A stretch of 64,000 nt of DNA, from positions 62,001 to 126,000 of the forward strand of contig NZ_CP038257.1 of assembly GCF_004564075.1 (NCBI RefSeq). Reading direction: 5' to 3'. The stretch comes from Microbacterium sediminis (GTDB lineage: Bacteria > Actinomycetota > Actinomycetes > Actinomycetales > Microbacteriaceae). The notes below the pieces were generated by a model. It did no database searches and was not told where the DNA came from. It saw only the letters and a list, made by a program, of their open reading frames with translations. Both the position numbers and the translations under genes were made by a program. Positions 44,746-54,461 of this stretch are shown here, piece by piece. Every line of letters starts with the position of its first letter. The first letter of the stretch is position 1.

Positions 44746-44939
44746 TCGTCTTCCACCCGGAGCGCGGAAACCGGGCAGCTGTTCGCCGCCTCGGTGACCC
44801 GTTTCCGGTCGGCCTCGTCGACCTCTGTTCTGAGCAGGATCACGACGCCGTCGTCATCGAGATCGAAATAGTCTCCCGCGGCCATGATGCAGTTGGCGTA
44901 GCCCTGACAGAGCCCGAGATCCGCTTTCACGACAGGCAT
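44742..44939 (-). CDS. [3Fe-4S] ferredoxin of cluster II
   Basis: The 65-aa protein MPVVKADLGLCQGYANCIMA has the same three-Cys layout as the ferredoxins of clusters I and III (CQGYANC, SCPVSAL). It overlaps the reductase start by 4 bp. The coding sequence is intact although its partner reductase is broken. Confidence 0.9.
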   Translation of the reverse strand: MPVVKADLGLCQGYANCIMAAGDYFDLDDDGVVILLRTEVDEADRKRVTEAANSCPVSALRVEDE

Positions 44940-44942
44940 GTG

Positions 44943-45269
44943 TCACTCCTCTCCTGCTTCTTCAGGCGTTATCTCAGGGAACATCGGTGCGAACGGTTGG
45001 GCGATCATGGCGGAGAACGTCGCCGTAGTCTGCCAGGTCAGCGCCTCGAGCTCGAGCGGATCGAGAGCGACCCACTGCCCGGATCGCGGCGACTCGATCA
45101 GGAGCCGGGAGCCGTTGCGTGTCTCCACGCGAGATACCCGGATCTCCGAGAACTCATTGGCGATCGAGATCGGAGCCCCTACCCGCTGGTCTTCGAGCCG
45201 CTGACGTTCGTCTGCTGCTGCGATGGCCGCGATGCGGTCGTCCTCTTCGCCTTCCCATTCGAGTTTCAT
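44943..45269 (-). CDS. Conserved small dioxygenase-cluster protein 2 (unknown function)
   Basis: The 108-aa product MKLEWEGEEDDRIAAIAAAD shares ANEFSEI, SRVETRNG, SGQW, LEALTWQT and FSAMI with the cluster I and III copies. It sits between the beta subunit (4-bp overlap) and the ferredoxin (3-bp gap). See the entry at 37650 for properties. Confidence 0.75.
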   Translation of the reverse strand: MKLEWEGEEDDRIAAIAAADERQRLEDQRVGAPISIANEFSEIRVSRVETRNGSRLLIESPRSGQWVALDPLELEALTWQTTATFSAMIAQPFAPMFPEITPEEAGEE

Positions 45270-45853
45270 AGGAAGATCGCCAGATTCTGTGTGCGCAAGA
45301 CCGACTCGTCGACCGTGATGGTTCGGCGTGCGAGCTGCAACCCGCCGCCGACACGTCGCAGAACGTCTTCGCGGCCGGCCGAGATCACCGCGGGCTCGTG
45401 CACGTCGCCGCGACTGCGGAAAAGAAGCACCGCAGAATCGACGACGACCTCGCCCGGGACGTCGCTCTCGAAGGTGCGCACGTTCGTGACGAAGTGACGG
45501 AGCCGGGAGGGCGGATCCTCTGTCCAGGCGTGTTCCGTGAGGAAGCGGGCGACCCGCCGGCTCAGGGAGTACTTGTTCTCGTCCCAATGCGCCATGCCCG
45601 GAGACGTCGAGTACCCGGCGCCGAGCGCGGTAGTGACCTGCACGGGCATGATGTAGTGCACATCGTCGGCGATGAGGTCGAGCCAGTCCTCGTACCGCTG
45701 CTCGTCGAGGATGTATGCCTCTTCGACGAGCCACCTGTGCGTCTCCAGATGCAGGCCGTCCGAGAACGACAACGAACTCCCCACCCGCGTGGCTTTGGTC
45801 GTATGTGCTCCGAGCGGCGACTCTTTCAGTCGAACCCAGCGCGCCTCGGTCAT
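45266..45853 (-). CDS. Ring-hydroxylating dioxygenase beta subunit, cluster II
   Basis: The 195-aa beta subunit starts at ATG 45853 (MTEARWVRLKESPLGAHTTK). It shares RWLVEEAYILDEQRYEDWLD, HYIMPVQVTTALGAGYSTSP, MAHWDENKYSL and LRTQNLAIFL with clusters I and III. The start overlaps the alpha stop by 4 bp. It is intact, but its alpha partner is truncated. Confidence 0.92.
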   Translation of the reverse strand: MTEARWVRLKESPLGAHTTKATRVGSSLSFSDGLHLETHRWLVEEAYILDEQRYEDWLDLIADDVHYIMPVQVTTALGAGYSTSPGMAHWDENKYSLSRRVARFLTEHAWTEDPPSRLRHFVTNVRTFESDVPGEVVVDSAVLLFRSRGDVHEPAVISAGREDVLRRVGGGLQLARRTITVDESVLRTQNLAIFL

Positions 45854-47147
45854 GACAGCCCCTCCGGCATCCCCACCGACGAGATGATCAGCGCGGTCGG
45901 CTCCGTCTCGAGGTAGTCCGCCCAGCGCTCGAGCAGATGCCGCTGGTTGTACTCTCCGTAACCGACGTGGGCCACGCCCGGGCCAGAGAACGCGTCCGGT
46001 CCGAGCGGCTCCACGACGAATCTGCCGTCTTTCAGCACGCCCATCCGGCTGTTCAGCAGCAAGCGCCGCGCCATATTCCCTTTCGCGGTGTTCGTAAGGG
46101 ACACCCAGTTCTCCACATCGTCCTGCTCGAACATCCCCGTGCTGCCGAAGCACATCAGGTACGCCTTGTACGACAGAGCCTTGAACTCCTCCGGTGCCGC
46201 TGCGTCGACGGCGAACCAGGAAAGCACCTCGGTCTCGTTCTCGCTGATCGGCTGCCAGGTACGGATCGAGATGAACGGGAGCACGTCGTCGCCGTCTTCC
46301 ACCTTCGGCCAGTTGTGCACGAAGCTCATGTTCGGGAAGATCGAGGCCGCCGAGATCATGAAGCCGTTCTCGCCGATCACATTGAGCTGGTCCTGGGACC
46401 AGACCTCCTTCATCCGGTCGATCATCTCGTCGGGGTAGCCCACGTAGCGCAGCCGCTCCTCGAGCGTTCCCTCCGGAAGCTTGTAGGTCGTGCCTCCGCC
46501 GTTGCCCGCCCAGTACGTGTTGCCGTCTTTACGCTTCTCCGCCTTCGGTTCGCGGAAGAGGCCGATCTCGACCACCGAGGTGTGGGTCTGTGGCGTGTGG
46601 TACATGTCGCCGGCGAAGTTCTCTGCGCCGATCTTCCAGTTCGCCTTCACCCGCCAGCGCTGCGGGCCGCGGAGCTCGATGCCCGAGGAGCTCTGCTTCG
46701 TGTAGTAGTCGAGATAGAAAGCGAAATCGCCGAGGTAGTCGATCAGCGGTGGCGCATCCGGATCCATGCTGATGAAGATCAACCCGTTGTAGCTGTCGAG
46801 GCTCGGCGCCGGAAGCAGGCGGGCTCCCTTGCGATTGAAGCCAGCCTCGCCACCGTACGCCTCTTCGTGGAACGGCAGCCCCACGATTCGTCCGTCGTTG
46901 CGGTACGACCAGCCGTGATACGGGCAGCGGAAGTGCGAGGCGTTGCCCATTTCCGCCCGGCACACCTGCATTCCTCGGTGCAGGCACATGTTGAACATCG
47001 CCTTGACGGAGCCACTCTCGTCGCGCACCACGATGAACGAGTCGTCGAGCACTCGCCGCACCACGTAGTCGCCGGGCTGAGGGATCTCTGATTCGTGACC
47101 CACGAAGATCCACGCGCGACTGAACAAGCGCTCCCGCTCGAGCCCTG
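45850..47147 (-). pseudogene. Ring-hydroxylating dioxygenase alpha subunit, cluster II, 5'-truncated by IS3
   Basis: Codons from GLERERLFSRAWIFVGHESE to the stop at 45850 are present, including the Rieske ligands (CLHRG, CPYHGWSY) and the iron site (GDMYHTPQTH). About 30 N-terminal residues and the promoter are replaced by the IS3 element at 47148. A TTG at 47127 could restart translation and give 425 residues, but the N-terminal arm would be missing. It is probably silent unless the IS supplies a promoter. Confidence 0.85.
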
Positions 47148-48650
47148 TGCGTCAGGATGGGGTGAGACACCAGCACTGCTGACCTTCGCACTGCACGGGG
47201 CGAGAACGGACCAATACTGAGATGACGATGACGGTTGCTGACGTCGGCACCGATGATGGGGCTATGGCTCCTCGTGCTGACCGGCCCAAGAGGCGGACGT
47301 TCACCGCCGAGTTCAAAGCGGCGATCCTGGCCGAGTACGACGCCGCGGACCGCTCTGGGCGTGGGGAGATCCTGCGCCGGGAGGGCCTGTACACCTCCCA
47401 CATCATCGAGTGGCGCAAGGCCGCGGCCGCCGGCTCGCTGTCCGGGCTGGGCAGCAAGCCGCGGGACCGGCGCGAGCGGGAGCTGCAGGCGCTACGGGCC
47501 CGGGCGGAGAAGGCCGAGGCCGAGCTGGCCAAGACCAGGGCGGCGCTGGACCTGATGGGAAAAGCACACGCGCTCTTGGAGACGCTCTCCGAGAGCGCGG
47601 ACAAGCCGCCGCGGTCGCCGCGGTGATCAACCCGGCCGTCGACGGGCTGGCCGAGCACGTCGGCACCGCGGCTGCGTGCGCGCTGCTGGGTCGCTCCCGC
47701 GCCAGTCACTACCGGGCCAAGAACCCGCCACCGCCACGTCCACGGACACCGCGGCCGGCACCGGCGAACAAGCTGTCCGCCGCCGAGCGGGCCCACGTGC
47801 TGGCCGTGTTGACCAGCCAGCGGTTCGCGGACAAGTCGGTCGCCCAGGTCTGGGCCACGCTGCTGGACGAGGGCACCTACCTGTGCTCGATGTCCACGAT
47901 GCACCGGATCCTGCGCGAGCACGACATGGCCGGGGAACGGCGCCGGCAGGCGAGCCACCCGCCCCGGACCCGGCCCGAGCTCGTCGCGACGGCGCCGGGG
48001 CAGGTGTGGAGTTGGGACATCACAAAGCTCAAGGGGCCGGAGCGGGGCGTGTACTACGACCTGTACGTCGTGCTCGACATCTTCTCCAGGTTCGTCGTGG
48101 GCTGGACCATCGCGGCCCGCGAGGACGCCGAGATCGCCAAGAACCTGCTCGAGCACGCCATGGGCATCCATGGCGTGCCGGAGGCGATCCACGCCGACCG
48201 CGGGACCTCGATGACCTCCAAACCGGTCGCTCAGCTGCTCGTCGACCTCGGGGTGGCCAGGTCGCACTCCCGCCCGCACGTGTCGAACGACAACCCTTAC
48301 AGCGAGGCGGCGTTCAAGACGCTGAAGTACGCCCCGGTCTTCCCCGAGCGCTTCGGGTCCCTGGCCGACGCCGGCGCGTTCGCCGAGCAGTTCTTCGCCT
48401 ACTACAACCACGAGCACCGCCACTGCGGGATCGGGCTGCACACCCCCGCCAGCGTCCACTTCGGCACCGCCGGGCAGGTCCGCGCCCAGCGCCAGGCCAC
48501 CCTGGACGCGGCCTACGCCGCCCGTCCCGAGCGCTTCGGCCACCGCCGACCCCAGGCGCCCAAGCTGCCCGAGGCCGCCTGGATCAACCAGCCCTCACAG
48601 GAGGCCCTCATACAGACCGCCTGACGGAATCTGTCTCACCCGCCTTGACA
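47148..48650 (+). mobile_element. IS3-family element
   Basis: The imperfect terminal repeats are TGCGTCAGGATGGGGTGAGA at the left and the inverse of TGTCAAGGCGGGTGAGACA at the right. They enclose orfA/orfB. The element cuts the cluster II alpha subunit on the left and the polysaccharide deacetylase on the right. No matching 3-4 bp duplication was found, so deletion or recombination joined unrelated flanks. Confidence 0.78.
47222..48624 (+). CDS. IS3 family transposase OrfA/OrfB with -1 programmed frameshift
   Basis: OrfA (47222-47626, 134 aa) has the HTH and leucine-zipper region (RRTFTAEFKAAILAEYDAAD, ELQALRARAEKAEAELAKTR). OrfB continues in the -1 frame to 48624 with the DDE integrase core (PGQVWSWDITKLKGPERGVY, IHADRGTSMTSKPVAQLLVD, FKTLKYAPVFPERFGS). 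The heptamer G GGA AAA at 47557-47563 is a classical X XXY YYZ slippery site in the OrfA frame and leads exactly into the OrfB frame. Confidence 0.93.
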
Positions 48651-49519
48651 CTTTCCGCTTCGATTACAGCCCGATCACGGAGCGACCGACGATTTCGTGG
48701 CCGAATGGGGCCCGAGTGGCGTTCTATGTCGGGCTGAACATCGAGCACTATCAGATCGACAAGCCCTCCACGAGCATCTTCGGCGGTACCGCGATGCTGC
48801 AGCCGGATCCACTCAATTACGGCTGGCGCGATTACGGTCCGCGGGTAGGCCTGTGGCGGATGATCGAGAGCCTCGACCGACATGGAGTGCCCGCAAGTGT
48901 GCTTCTCAACTCCGACGTTTGTCGGCACTACCCCCAGATTCTCGAGGCAGGCCGGCAACGCGGCTGGGCGTGGCTCGCGCATGGCCGCGACAATTCCACC
49001 TTCCAAGCTGGAATGGGTGCTGACACGGAGCGCGCCTACCTTCAAGACGTGACGGATACAATCGCCTCCGCCACCGGAGTACGGCCGCGGGGCTGGCTTG
49101 GCCCGGCGCTCACAGAGACGTTCGAGACGCCGCGGATCCTTCGGGAGCTGGGGTATGACTACGTCCTGGACTGGACGAACGACGATCAGCCGTATCCGCT
49201 GAACGTCGACGGGATGTTCAGCGTTCCCTACACGATAGAACTCAACGATGTGACGATGTTCGTGAGTAAGAGCTATACCGGCCCGCAGTTCCTGGAAGCG
49301 GTGATCGACCAGTTCGATCAGCTCTATTCAGACTCCGAGCACTCGGGTCGCGTCATGTCGCTGCCGTTGCACCCGTTCATCGTCGGCCAGCCGTTCCGCC
49401 ACCGCTACCTTGATCGGGCCCTCGAGCACATCACGTCTCACGATGGTGTCTGGGTGACGACGAGCGATGCCATCGCGGCGCACTATCAGTCGACGGGGAA
49501 CAGGAGAGCCGATTCGTGA
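48651..49519 (+). CDS. Polysaccharide-deacetylase-like protein, first residues lost to IS3
   Basis: The open frame begins directly at the IS end ([20 protein letters not shown]), so the native start and about ten residues are missing. A GTG at 48716 could restart. The NodB-type fold shows [27 protein letters not shown], a [11 protein letters not shown] segment and [20 protein letters not shown]. It resembles PuuE/allantoinase-type deacetylase homologues that act on small amide substrates. It is translationally coupled to the isochorismatase-like hydrolase. The substrate is unknown. Confidence 0.75.
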
Positions 49520-50181
49520 CGAATACGGAGCTGATCGATGAGTACGCACGGCTGCGCGACGAGTTCAAGGCCAAGGGATTGGGCGGCCGGATCGGCTACG
49601 GCGAGAAGCCGGCGCTGCTGATCGTCGACTTGATCACCGGATTCACGGACAGCCGTTCGCCCCTGTCAGGCGAACTGGAGTCACAGCTGGCCGCCACCAA
49701 TGCCTTACTCGTCCCCGCCCGTGAACTCGAGATCCCCATCTTCTTCTCGACGGTCGCGTACGACACCGAATTGCAGGAGGCGGGGCTCTGGATCAAGAAG
49801 ATCCCGTCCAACCACCTGTTGGTGGAGGGCAGCGAATGGGTGGAGGTCGACAGCAGGCTGGGCCAGCTGCCCCACGAGATGACCCTGGTGAAGAAGTACG
49901 CATCCTGCTTCTTCGGAACTGATCTCGCCGCACGCTTGATCTCACGGGGTGTCGACACCATCATCATCGTCGGCTGCACCACCAGTGGGTGCGTGCGCGC
50001 CTCGGCGGTTGACGCCTGCTCCTACGGCTTCCACACCATCGTCGTCGAAGAGGCAGTCGGCGACCGGGCAGCCCTTCCGCACCTGGCCAGCCTCTTTGAC
50101 ATCGACGCGAAGTACGGCGATGTCGTCAGCCTCGACGACGCACGTGCTTACCTGCGGGGGCTTGCGCAACAGAACGATTGA
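49516..50181 (+). CDS. Isochorismatase-family cysteine hydrolase
   Basis: The 221-aa protein has the triad Asp ([10 protein letters not shown] near 38), Lys ([12 protein letters not shown] near 117) and Cys ([16 protein letters not shown] near 155), as in N-carbamoylsarcosine amidases and nicotinamidases. It likely hydrolyses a C-N bond in an amide or carbamoyl compound. GTG 49516 overlaps the deacetylase stop. Together the two may form a short amide-degradation module unrelated to the ring dioxygenases. Confidence 0.85.
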   Translation: MTNTELIDEYARLRDEFKAKGLGGRIGYGEKPALLIVDLITGFTDSRSPLSGELESQLAATNALLVPARELEIPIFFSTVAYDTELQEAGLWIKKIPSNHLLVEGSEWVEVDSRLGQLPHEMTLVKKYASCFFGTDLAARLISRGVDTIIIVGCTTSGCVRASAVDACSYGFHTIVVEEAVGDRAALPHLASLFDIDAKYGDVVSLDDARAYLRGLAQQND

Positions 50182-50232
50182 CTGCAGTAACGCCGTGGGG
50201 CCAACTTCCTCTGTGCGGAATATTGAACCGGC

Positions 50233-50625
50233 GTGCAGGCCGAGATCCCGCAGATGCTGGCGCAGGGCGGCGGATCCATCATCAACACCGCCTCGTCCCT
50301 CGGGCAGGTCGCCATCGCCCACCAGTCCGCCTACGTCACGTCGAAGCACGGCGTCATCGGCCTCACCCGAGCCGCCGCGGTGGAGTACTCCGACAAAGGC
50401 ATCCGCGTGAACGCAGTGCTGCCCGGGGTGATCCAGACGCCAATGATAGACGCGCTGGAGGAGACCTACCCCGGCTTCAAGGACGCGCTGCTGACGAAGC
50501 ACCCGATCGGCCGACTCGGCACGCCGCACGACATCGCCGAGATGGTCGCGTGGCTCGGTTCCGACGCGGCCGCCTTCGCGACCGGCGCGCAGTTCGCCGT
50601 CGACGGCGGGTACCTCGCGATTTAG
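50233..50625 (+). pseudogene. C-terminal half of a short-chain dehydrogenase
   Basis: The frame includes GGGSIINTASSLGQ, the catalytic YVTSKHG (Tyr/Lys) and the C-terminal GAQFAVDGGYLAI, but the Rossmann cofactor-binding half is missing. A TGA lies in frame directly upstream. The break is at about 50215-50233. It cannot bind NAD(P) and is a remnant. Confidence 0.75.
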
Positions 50626-50638
50626 ACGAGGTGGCCAC

Positions 50639-50686
50639 GACGGACGGGAGGCACGGTGTCAGCTGGCACCGTGCCTCCCGTCCGTC
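50639..50686. terminator. Strong hairpin, 20-bp perfect stem
   Basis: The arms 50639-50658 and 50667-50686 (starting GACGGACGGGAGG) are perfectly complementary around the 8-base loop TCAGCTGG. The stem follows the SDR remnant stop by 14 bp. There is no T-run, which is common for actinobacterial terminators. Confidence 0.7.
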
Positions 50687-50691
50687 ACCGG

Positions 50692-51041
50692 TCGCACCGC
50701 GACCGCGGGTCGCTGGTCGGCGCGATCTTCCACTCCGACCACGGCAGCGTGTCTACACCTCGAAGTCCTACACCGGCCTCTGCGAGCGGTTCGGGGTGAT
50801 CCAGTCGATGGGAGCGATCGGCTCGTCGGCCGACAACGCCCTCGCCGAGAGCTTCAACGCGGCCCTCAAGCGCGAACTGCTCGAAGGCCGACCCGCGTTC
50901 CCGAACGCGCCCACGGCCTACCGGGCCGTGTTCCGGTGGGCGAACCGCTACAACACCCGCAGGCGCCACTCCGCGATCGGCAACATCACCCCGAACGCCT
51001 ACGAGACCGCCACCTTCGCTATCCTCACGGAAGCGGCATAA
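50692..51041 (+). pseudogene. C-terminal fragment of an IS3-type OrfB
   Basis: The sequence reads VGAIFHSDHGS in one frame, then after a small frame error VYTSKSYTGLCERFGV and NALAESFNAALKRELLEG to HSAIGNITPNAYETATF. It is the end of an integrase-core transposase, different from the IS3 copy at 47148. Confidence 0.75.
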
Positions 51042-51083
51042 CCGAAATGACACCGTGTCCACGATCCGGGGTCAAGGCCCCGT

Positions 51084-51467
51084 CTTCACCCGGTCACCGA
51101 CCGGTCGCTGCAGCTTCGACGGCGCCGCGACCATGCACCGCACCCCCGCCGCGGTCAACGCGCGGGCGAGGCCGAACCCCGTCGGGCCGGCCTCGTACGT
51201 CGCCGCCACCGGGCCCGGCAGACCCCTCGCCCAGGCGACGATCTCCTCGGTGCTGGAGCCCATGCGTCGCTGCACGAGCTCCCCGGTTCGCTCATCGATC
51301 GCAGCCGCGACCACGCTCCGCGCGTGCACATCCAGCCCGACACTCGTACGCTCAGATATCAACTGGGGCCTCCCTCACGTATGTGGATAGGCGAAGCCGG
51401 AAGACCGGCTCGCAACCCACGGTCTACGCGAGCGGAGGCCTCAGGCTCAACCACTCATAGCGTCTAG
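51084..51467 (-). mobile_element. IS110-family fragment, copy 3 (5' end only)
   Basis: The fragment has the same CTAG outer end (51464-51467) and the first ~95 codons of the IS110 transposase (MISERTSVGLDVHARSVVAA to GDRVKT). It is cut at about 51084 next to the IS3 fragment. The terminal bases differ slightly from copies 1 and 2 (GAGTGG for GGGGTG). Confidence 0.85.
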
Positions 51468-51716
51468 CTCGATGCGCGAGAGCGAGCACTCCTCGCGCGA
51501 GGCGATCGCCACGCCCGCGCGGCCCTTCTGCAGCGACGCGTCGGCCACGACCCGCCACCCGGGCAGCGCCTCCTCGAGGTGCTCGAGCTCGCCGCGCACC
51601 TCCTGCAGCGTGATGATGTCGGGCGCGGCCTGCTCCACCCATTCGGCCATGCCCTTCCGGGCGGCGGCCCGGATCCCGTTGACGTTGACGGAGGCGACGC
51701 GGACCGAACGAGGCAT
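51468..51716 (-). pseudogene. Exodeoxyribonuclease III, N-terminal fragment
   Basis: The fragment MPRSVRVASVNVNGIRAAAR with DIITLQEVRGELEHLEEALP matches ExoA/XthA, including the metal-binding Asn and Glu. It ends at ECSLSRIE, where the IS110 fragment begins. The remaining ~170 residues are absent. It was once a chromosomal-type DNA repair gene, so this marks a rearrangement breakpoint. Confidence 0.8.
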
Positions 51717-51786
51717 GCCCTAAACGTAACAAGGACCCCCGACATCACGTCCTGCCGCGGAATCCGTCTCTGCACAGTGGAATAGC

Positions 51787-52947
51787 ATGCGCAGGGTGCG
51801 CGGTCTTCGAGGGCAGGGTGGCAAGGCGGGCTCCGTCGCGATCGATGTCGTGACGGGGCTCTACGCGCTCGCGCTCGCCGCGTCGGGAGTCATGCTCACG
51901 TTCGTCGCCATTGCGGATGGGCTCTCCCTCGCGGTCATCGCTGCTCTCGGGGCGACTTCCGCGGCGGCGCAGTTCGTCTCGCGCGTCGTGGTCGGGGCGC
52001 TGTACCGCGTGGCGACCGATCGTGTGATCATGGCGGGCGCCCTCGGGATGCTTGCGGCTTCGATGGTCCTTGTGCTGGCGGCGCCTGGAGTCACAGGGCT
52101 CGTGCTCGCCCAGGTCCTGCAGGGTGTCTCGAGGGCGTGCTTCTGGAGTGGCTCGCAGGTGCATGTGATCCGGATCGCGGCCCGACCCGCTCCGCGAATG
52201 GCTCGCAACCAGTTCATCGCCAACGGGCTCGGCGCGCTCGGCCCGATGCTCGCGGGCGCGCTGGCGGACGGTGGCCCGCGATCCGCCGCCGTCCCGATCG
52301 CTGTCGTCGCTGTGCTGGGCGCGGGGCTGTGCGCGCTGTTGGCGCCGCTGCCGCTCTTCGAGCGCGTGCCGAAGAGCGCCGACAACCGCATCTGGCGGTA
52401 CCGCGACGTGAGGGTCGGATCCCTGGGCTGCCTCGCGGCAGGGGGCTTCAATGCGATCCTCGTCACGTTCGTCCCGGTGCTGTTCGACGATGTCGGATGG
52501 TCGGAGGTGGATGTGGGGCTGCTGGTCGGCGCGGCGAACGGTGGGCTCGTGGTCGGCGCGCTGCTCGGTGGGTGGCTGCCACGCCGTTGCCACACGCCTG
52601 CACTCACGGCGATGACCGCGGCCATCGGGTTGGGTGTCGTCGCGCTCGCGGCGGCGGACGCGGCGCCCGTCGTGTCGGTCGCAGGCGTCGTCGGGGCGGG
52701 GATCGCGTCGGGTGTGATCCTGACGCTCGGGCCAACAGTCGTGGGGGCGGCCGTCCCCGATCCTCAACGCGGTAGTGCCGTCGTGTTCGCGGGCGTCTTC
52801 CGTGCGGGCGCGCTCCTGGCCATGCCGCTTCTCGTGACGGCGGTCACGCTCGTCGCGCCGATGGCCATTGCCATGGTTGCGGGCGGGATCGCCGCGGGCG
52901 CGCCGGGAGTGCTCGCCGCCCTGATCCGTCCGCGCCGCGGCCGGTGA
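51787..52947 (+). CDS. MFS transporter
   Basis: The 386-aa protein has about 12 hydrophobic helices. Between helices 2 and 3 it has a VGALYRVATDRVIMAG loop in the place of the MFS motif A. A central basic loop (FERVPKSADNRIWRYRDVR) separates the two halves. The ATG at 51787 follows GGAATAGC. It may export or import a small molecule; the substrate cannot be told. The promoter of cluster III follows directly. Confidence 0.82.
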   Translation: MRRVRGLRGQGGKAGSVAIDVVTGLYALALAASGVMLTFVAIADGLSLAVIAALGATSAAAQFVSRVVVGALYRVATDRVIMAGALGMLAASMVLVLAAPGVTGLVLAQVLQGVSRACFWSGSQVHVIRIAARPAPRMARNQFIANGLGALGPMLAGALADGGPRSAAVPIAVVAVLGAGLCALLAPLPLFERVPKSADNRIWRYRDVRVGSLGCLAAGGFNAILVTFVPVLFDDVGWSEVDVGLLVGAANGGLVVGALLGGWLPRRCHTPALTAMTAAIGLGVVALAAADAAPVVSVAGVVGAGIASGVILTLGPTVVGAAVPDPQRGSAVVFAGVFRAGALLAMPLLVTAVTLVAPMAIAMVAGGIAAGAPGVLAALIRPRRGR

Positions 52948-52983
52948 ACACTGCCGAGCGCGGGCCGGGCACAGCGGCGGGGG

Positions 52984-53028
52984 TTGACATGGTCTCGTTC
53001 AATCAGAATCATGTTCTGCAAGACAGAA
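52984..53028 (+). promoter_or_regulatory. Cluster III promoter with IclR-type operator
   Basis: TTGACA (52984-52989) is followed after 17 bases by AATCAT. The 26-bp operator 53003-53028 (TCAGAA, 5 bases, TTCTGC, 3 bases, ACAGAA) overlaps the -10 and start region, which predicts repression. The permease GTG is at 53097. Confidence 0.7.
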
Positions 53029-53096
53029 AGCGATGCCAGCGGCGGTGCCGCTCCCTTCACAGGCGCGCACAGTGGCGTGCGCGGAAAGGACGTAAC

Positions 53097-54461
53097 GTGA
53101 GCATTCACATCGTCGGAGTCATCGCGCTGGTCCTGGTGTTCGTACTCGGCACCGTGCGCCCCGTGAACATCGGCATCTTCGCTCTGATCGCGACATTCGC
53201 GATCGGCGTCACGATGGCAGGCGAGGATCCGAAGGAGGTGCTGGCCGGCTTCCCCGCGGACATCTTCGTGCTGCTCGTCGGCGTGACATACCTGTTCGGC
53301 CTCGCCTCGACCAATGGGACGCTGGAGTGGATCGTCGAACGTGCTGTCCGTGCGTTCGGAGATCGTCCGGCTCTTGTCCCGTGGCTGATCTTCATCTTCT
53401 CGTCGCTGCCCACCATGGCGGGTGCCCTGGGCCCGGCCGGGGTCGCGATGCTCGCGCCGCTGTGCCTTCGGCTCGGCGAGCGCTACGGGCTCAGCCGGCG
53501 GATGTCCGCGCTCATGACCATGCACGGATCCTGTGCGGGCAACTTCTCGCCGATCAACGGGCTTGCGATCATCGCACAGCAGGCGGCGGAGAACAACGGC
53601 CTGCACGTGTCGGGGACCGCGCTGTTCCTGGGCAACCTCGGGTACAACGTGGCTCTCGCGGTCGTCATCTACTTCGTCTTCGGCGGGCGCACCCTGATGC
53701 GCGATGCGCGTGCCCACCGCGTTGCGGTGAGCGAGCGCGTGCTCGTCGCTGCGGACGGCGCGACGATCGGCGCGACGGGCGCGGCGGTCACTGGTGGGAC
53801 GTCCGCGGGTGGCCCGGCCAAGGGCGGGTTCACGGAGCTGCTCGGGCACCCGAAGACCCCGATCCGCCTTGATCAGGTGGTCACGCTGATCGTCATCATC
53901 GGCGTCGCGATCGCCGCGCTCGTGTTCGACTTCGATCTGGGCTTCGTCACGCTGGTGGCAGCGGCCCTGCTGCACTCGATCTTCGCGAACTACTTCGACG
54001 GCGCGGACAAGAAGATCGTCTGGTCCGTCGTCCTCCTGATCTGCGGCATCACCACCCTCGTGGGAGCCATGCAGCGCTTCGGCACCGTCGAGTGGATCGG
54101 GGGCGGACTCGCCGACATCGGCGCGCCGCTGCTCACGGCGTTCCTGCTGTGCCTCATCGGGGCCGTGACATCGGCGTTCGGCTCGAGTGCCGGGCTGATC
54201 GGCGTACTGGTGCCTCTCGCGGTGCCGTTCATCGCCATGGGCGGGATCGATGCCACGTGGGTGCTGGTCGCGCTCGTCATCTCCGCGACGGTGGTGGACG
54301 CGATGCCGTTCTCCTCGGTCGGCGCGCTGACGCTGTCGACCGCGCCGGAGGAGGAGCGCCCGAAGCTGTTCCGATTCATGCTCCTGTGGGGCGGGATCAT
54401 GATTGTCACGGCGCCGGTCTTCACCTGGCTCGCCTTCATCCTCCCGGCGTCGCTGGTATGA
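53097..54461 (+). CDS. Carboxylate transporter (MatC/SLC13-ArsB superfamily)
   Basis: From GTG 53097 (GGAAAGGA upstream) the 454-aa membrane protein has ~12 helices. Two similar halves contain re-entrant-loop sequences (MHGSCAGNFSPINGLAI; SAFGSSAGLIGVLVPLA) and a cytoplasmic Ala/Gly loop near 225-260. The layout is that of dicarboxylate carriers such as MatC. As the first gene of cluster III it probably imports the aromatic or dicarboxylic acid that the operon degrades. Confidence 0.82.
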   Translation: MSIHIVGVIALVLVFVLGTVRPVNIGIFALIATFAIGVTMAGEDPKEVLAGFPADIFVLLVGVTYLFGLASTNGTLEWIVERAVRAFGDRPALVPWLIFIFSSLPTMAGALGPAGVAMLAPLCLRLGERYGLSRRMSALMTMHGSCAGNFSPINGLAIIAQQAAENNGLHVSGTALFLGNLGYNVALAVVIYFVFGGRTLMRDARAHRVAVSERVLVAADGATIGATGAAVTGGTSAGGPAKGGFTELLGHPKTPIRLDQVVTLIVIIGVAIAALVFDFDLGFVTLVAAALLHSIFANYFDGADKKIVWSVVLLICGITTLVGAMQRFGTVEWIGGGLADIGAPLLTAFLLCLIGAVTSAFGSSAGLIGVLVPLAVPFIAMGGIDATWVLVALVISATVVDAMPFSSVGALTLSTAPEEERPKLFRFMLLWGGIMIVTAPVFTWLAFILPASLV

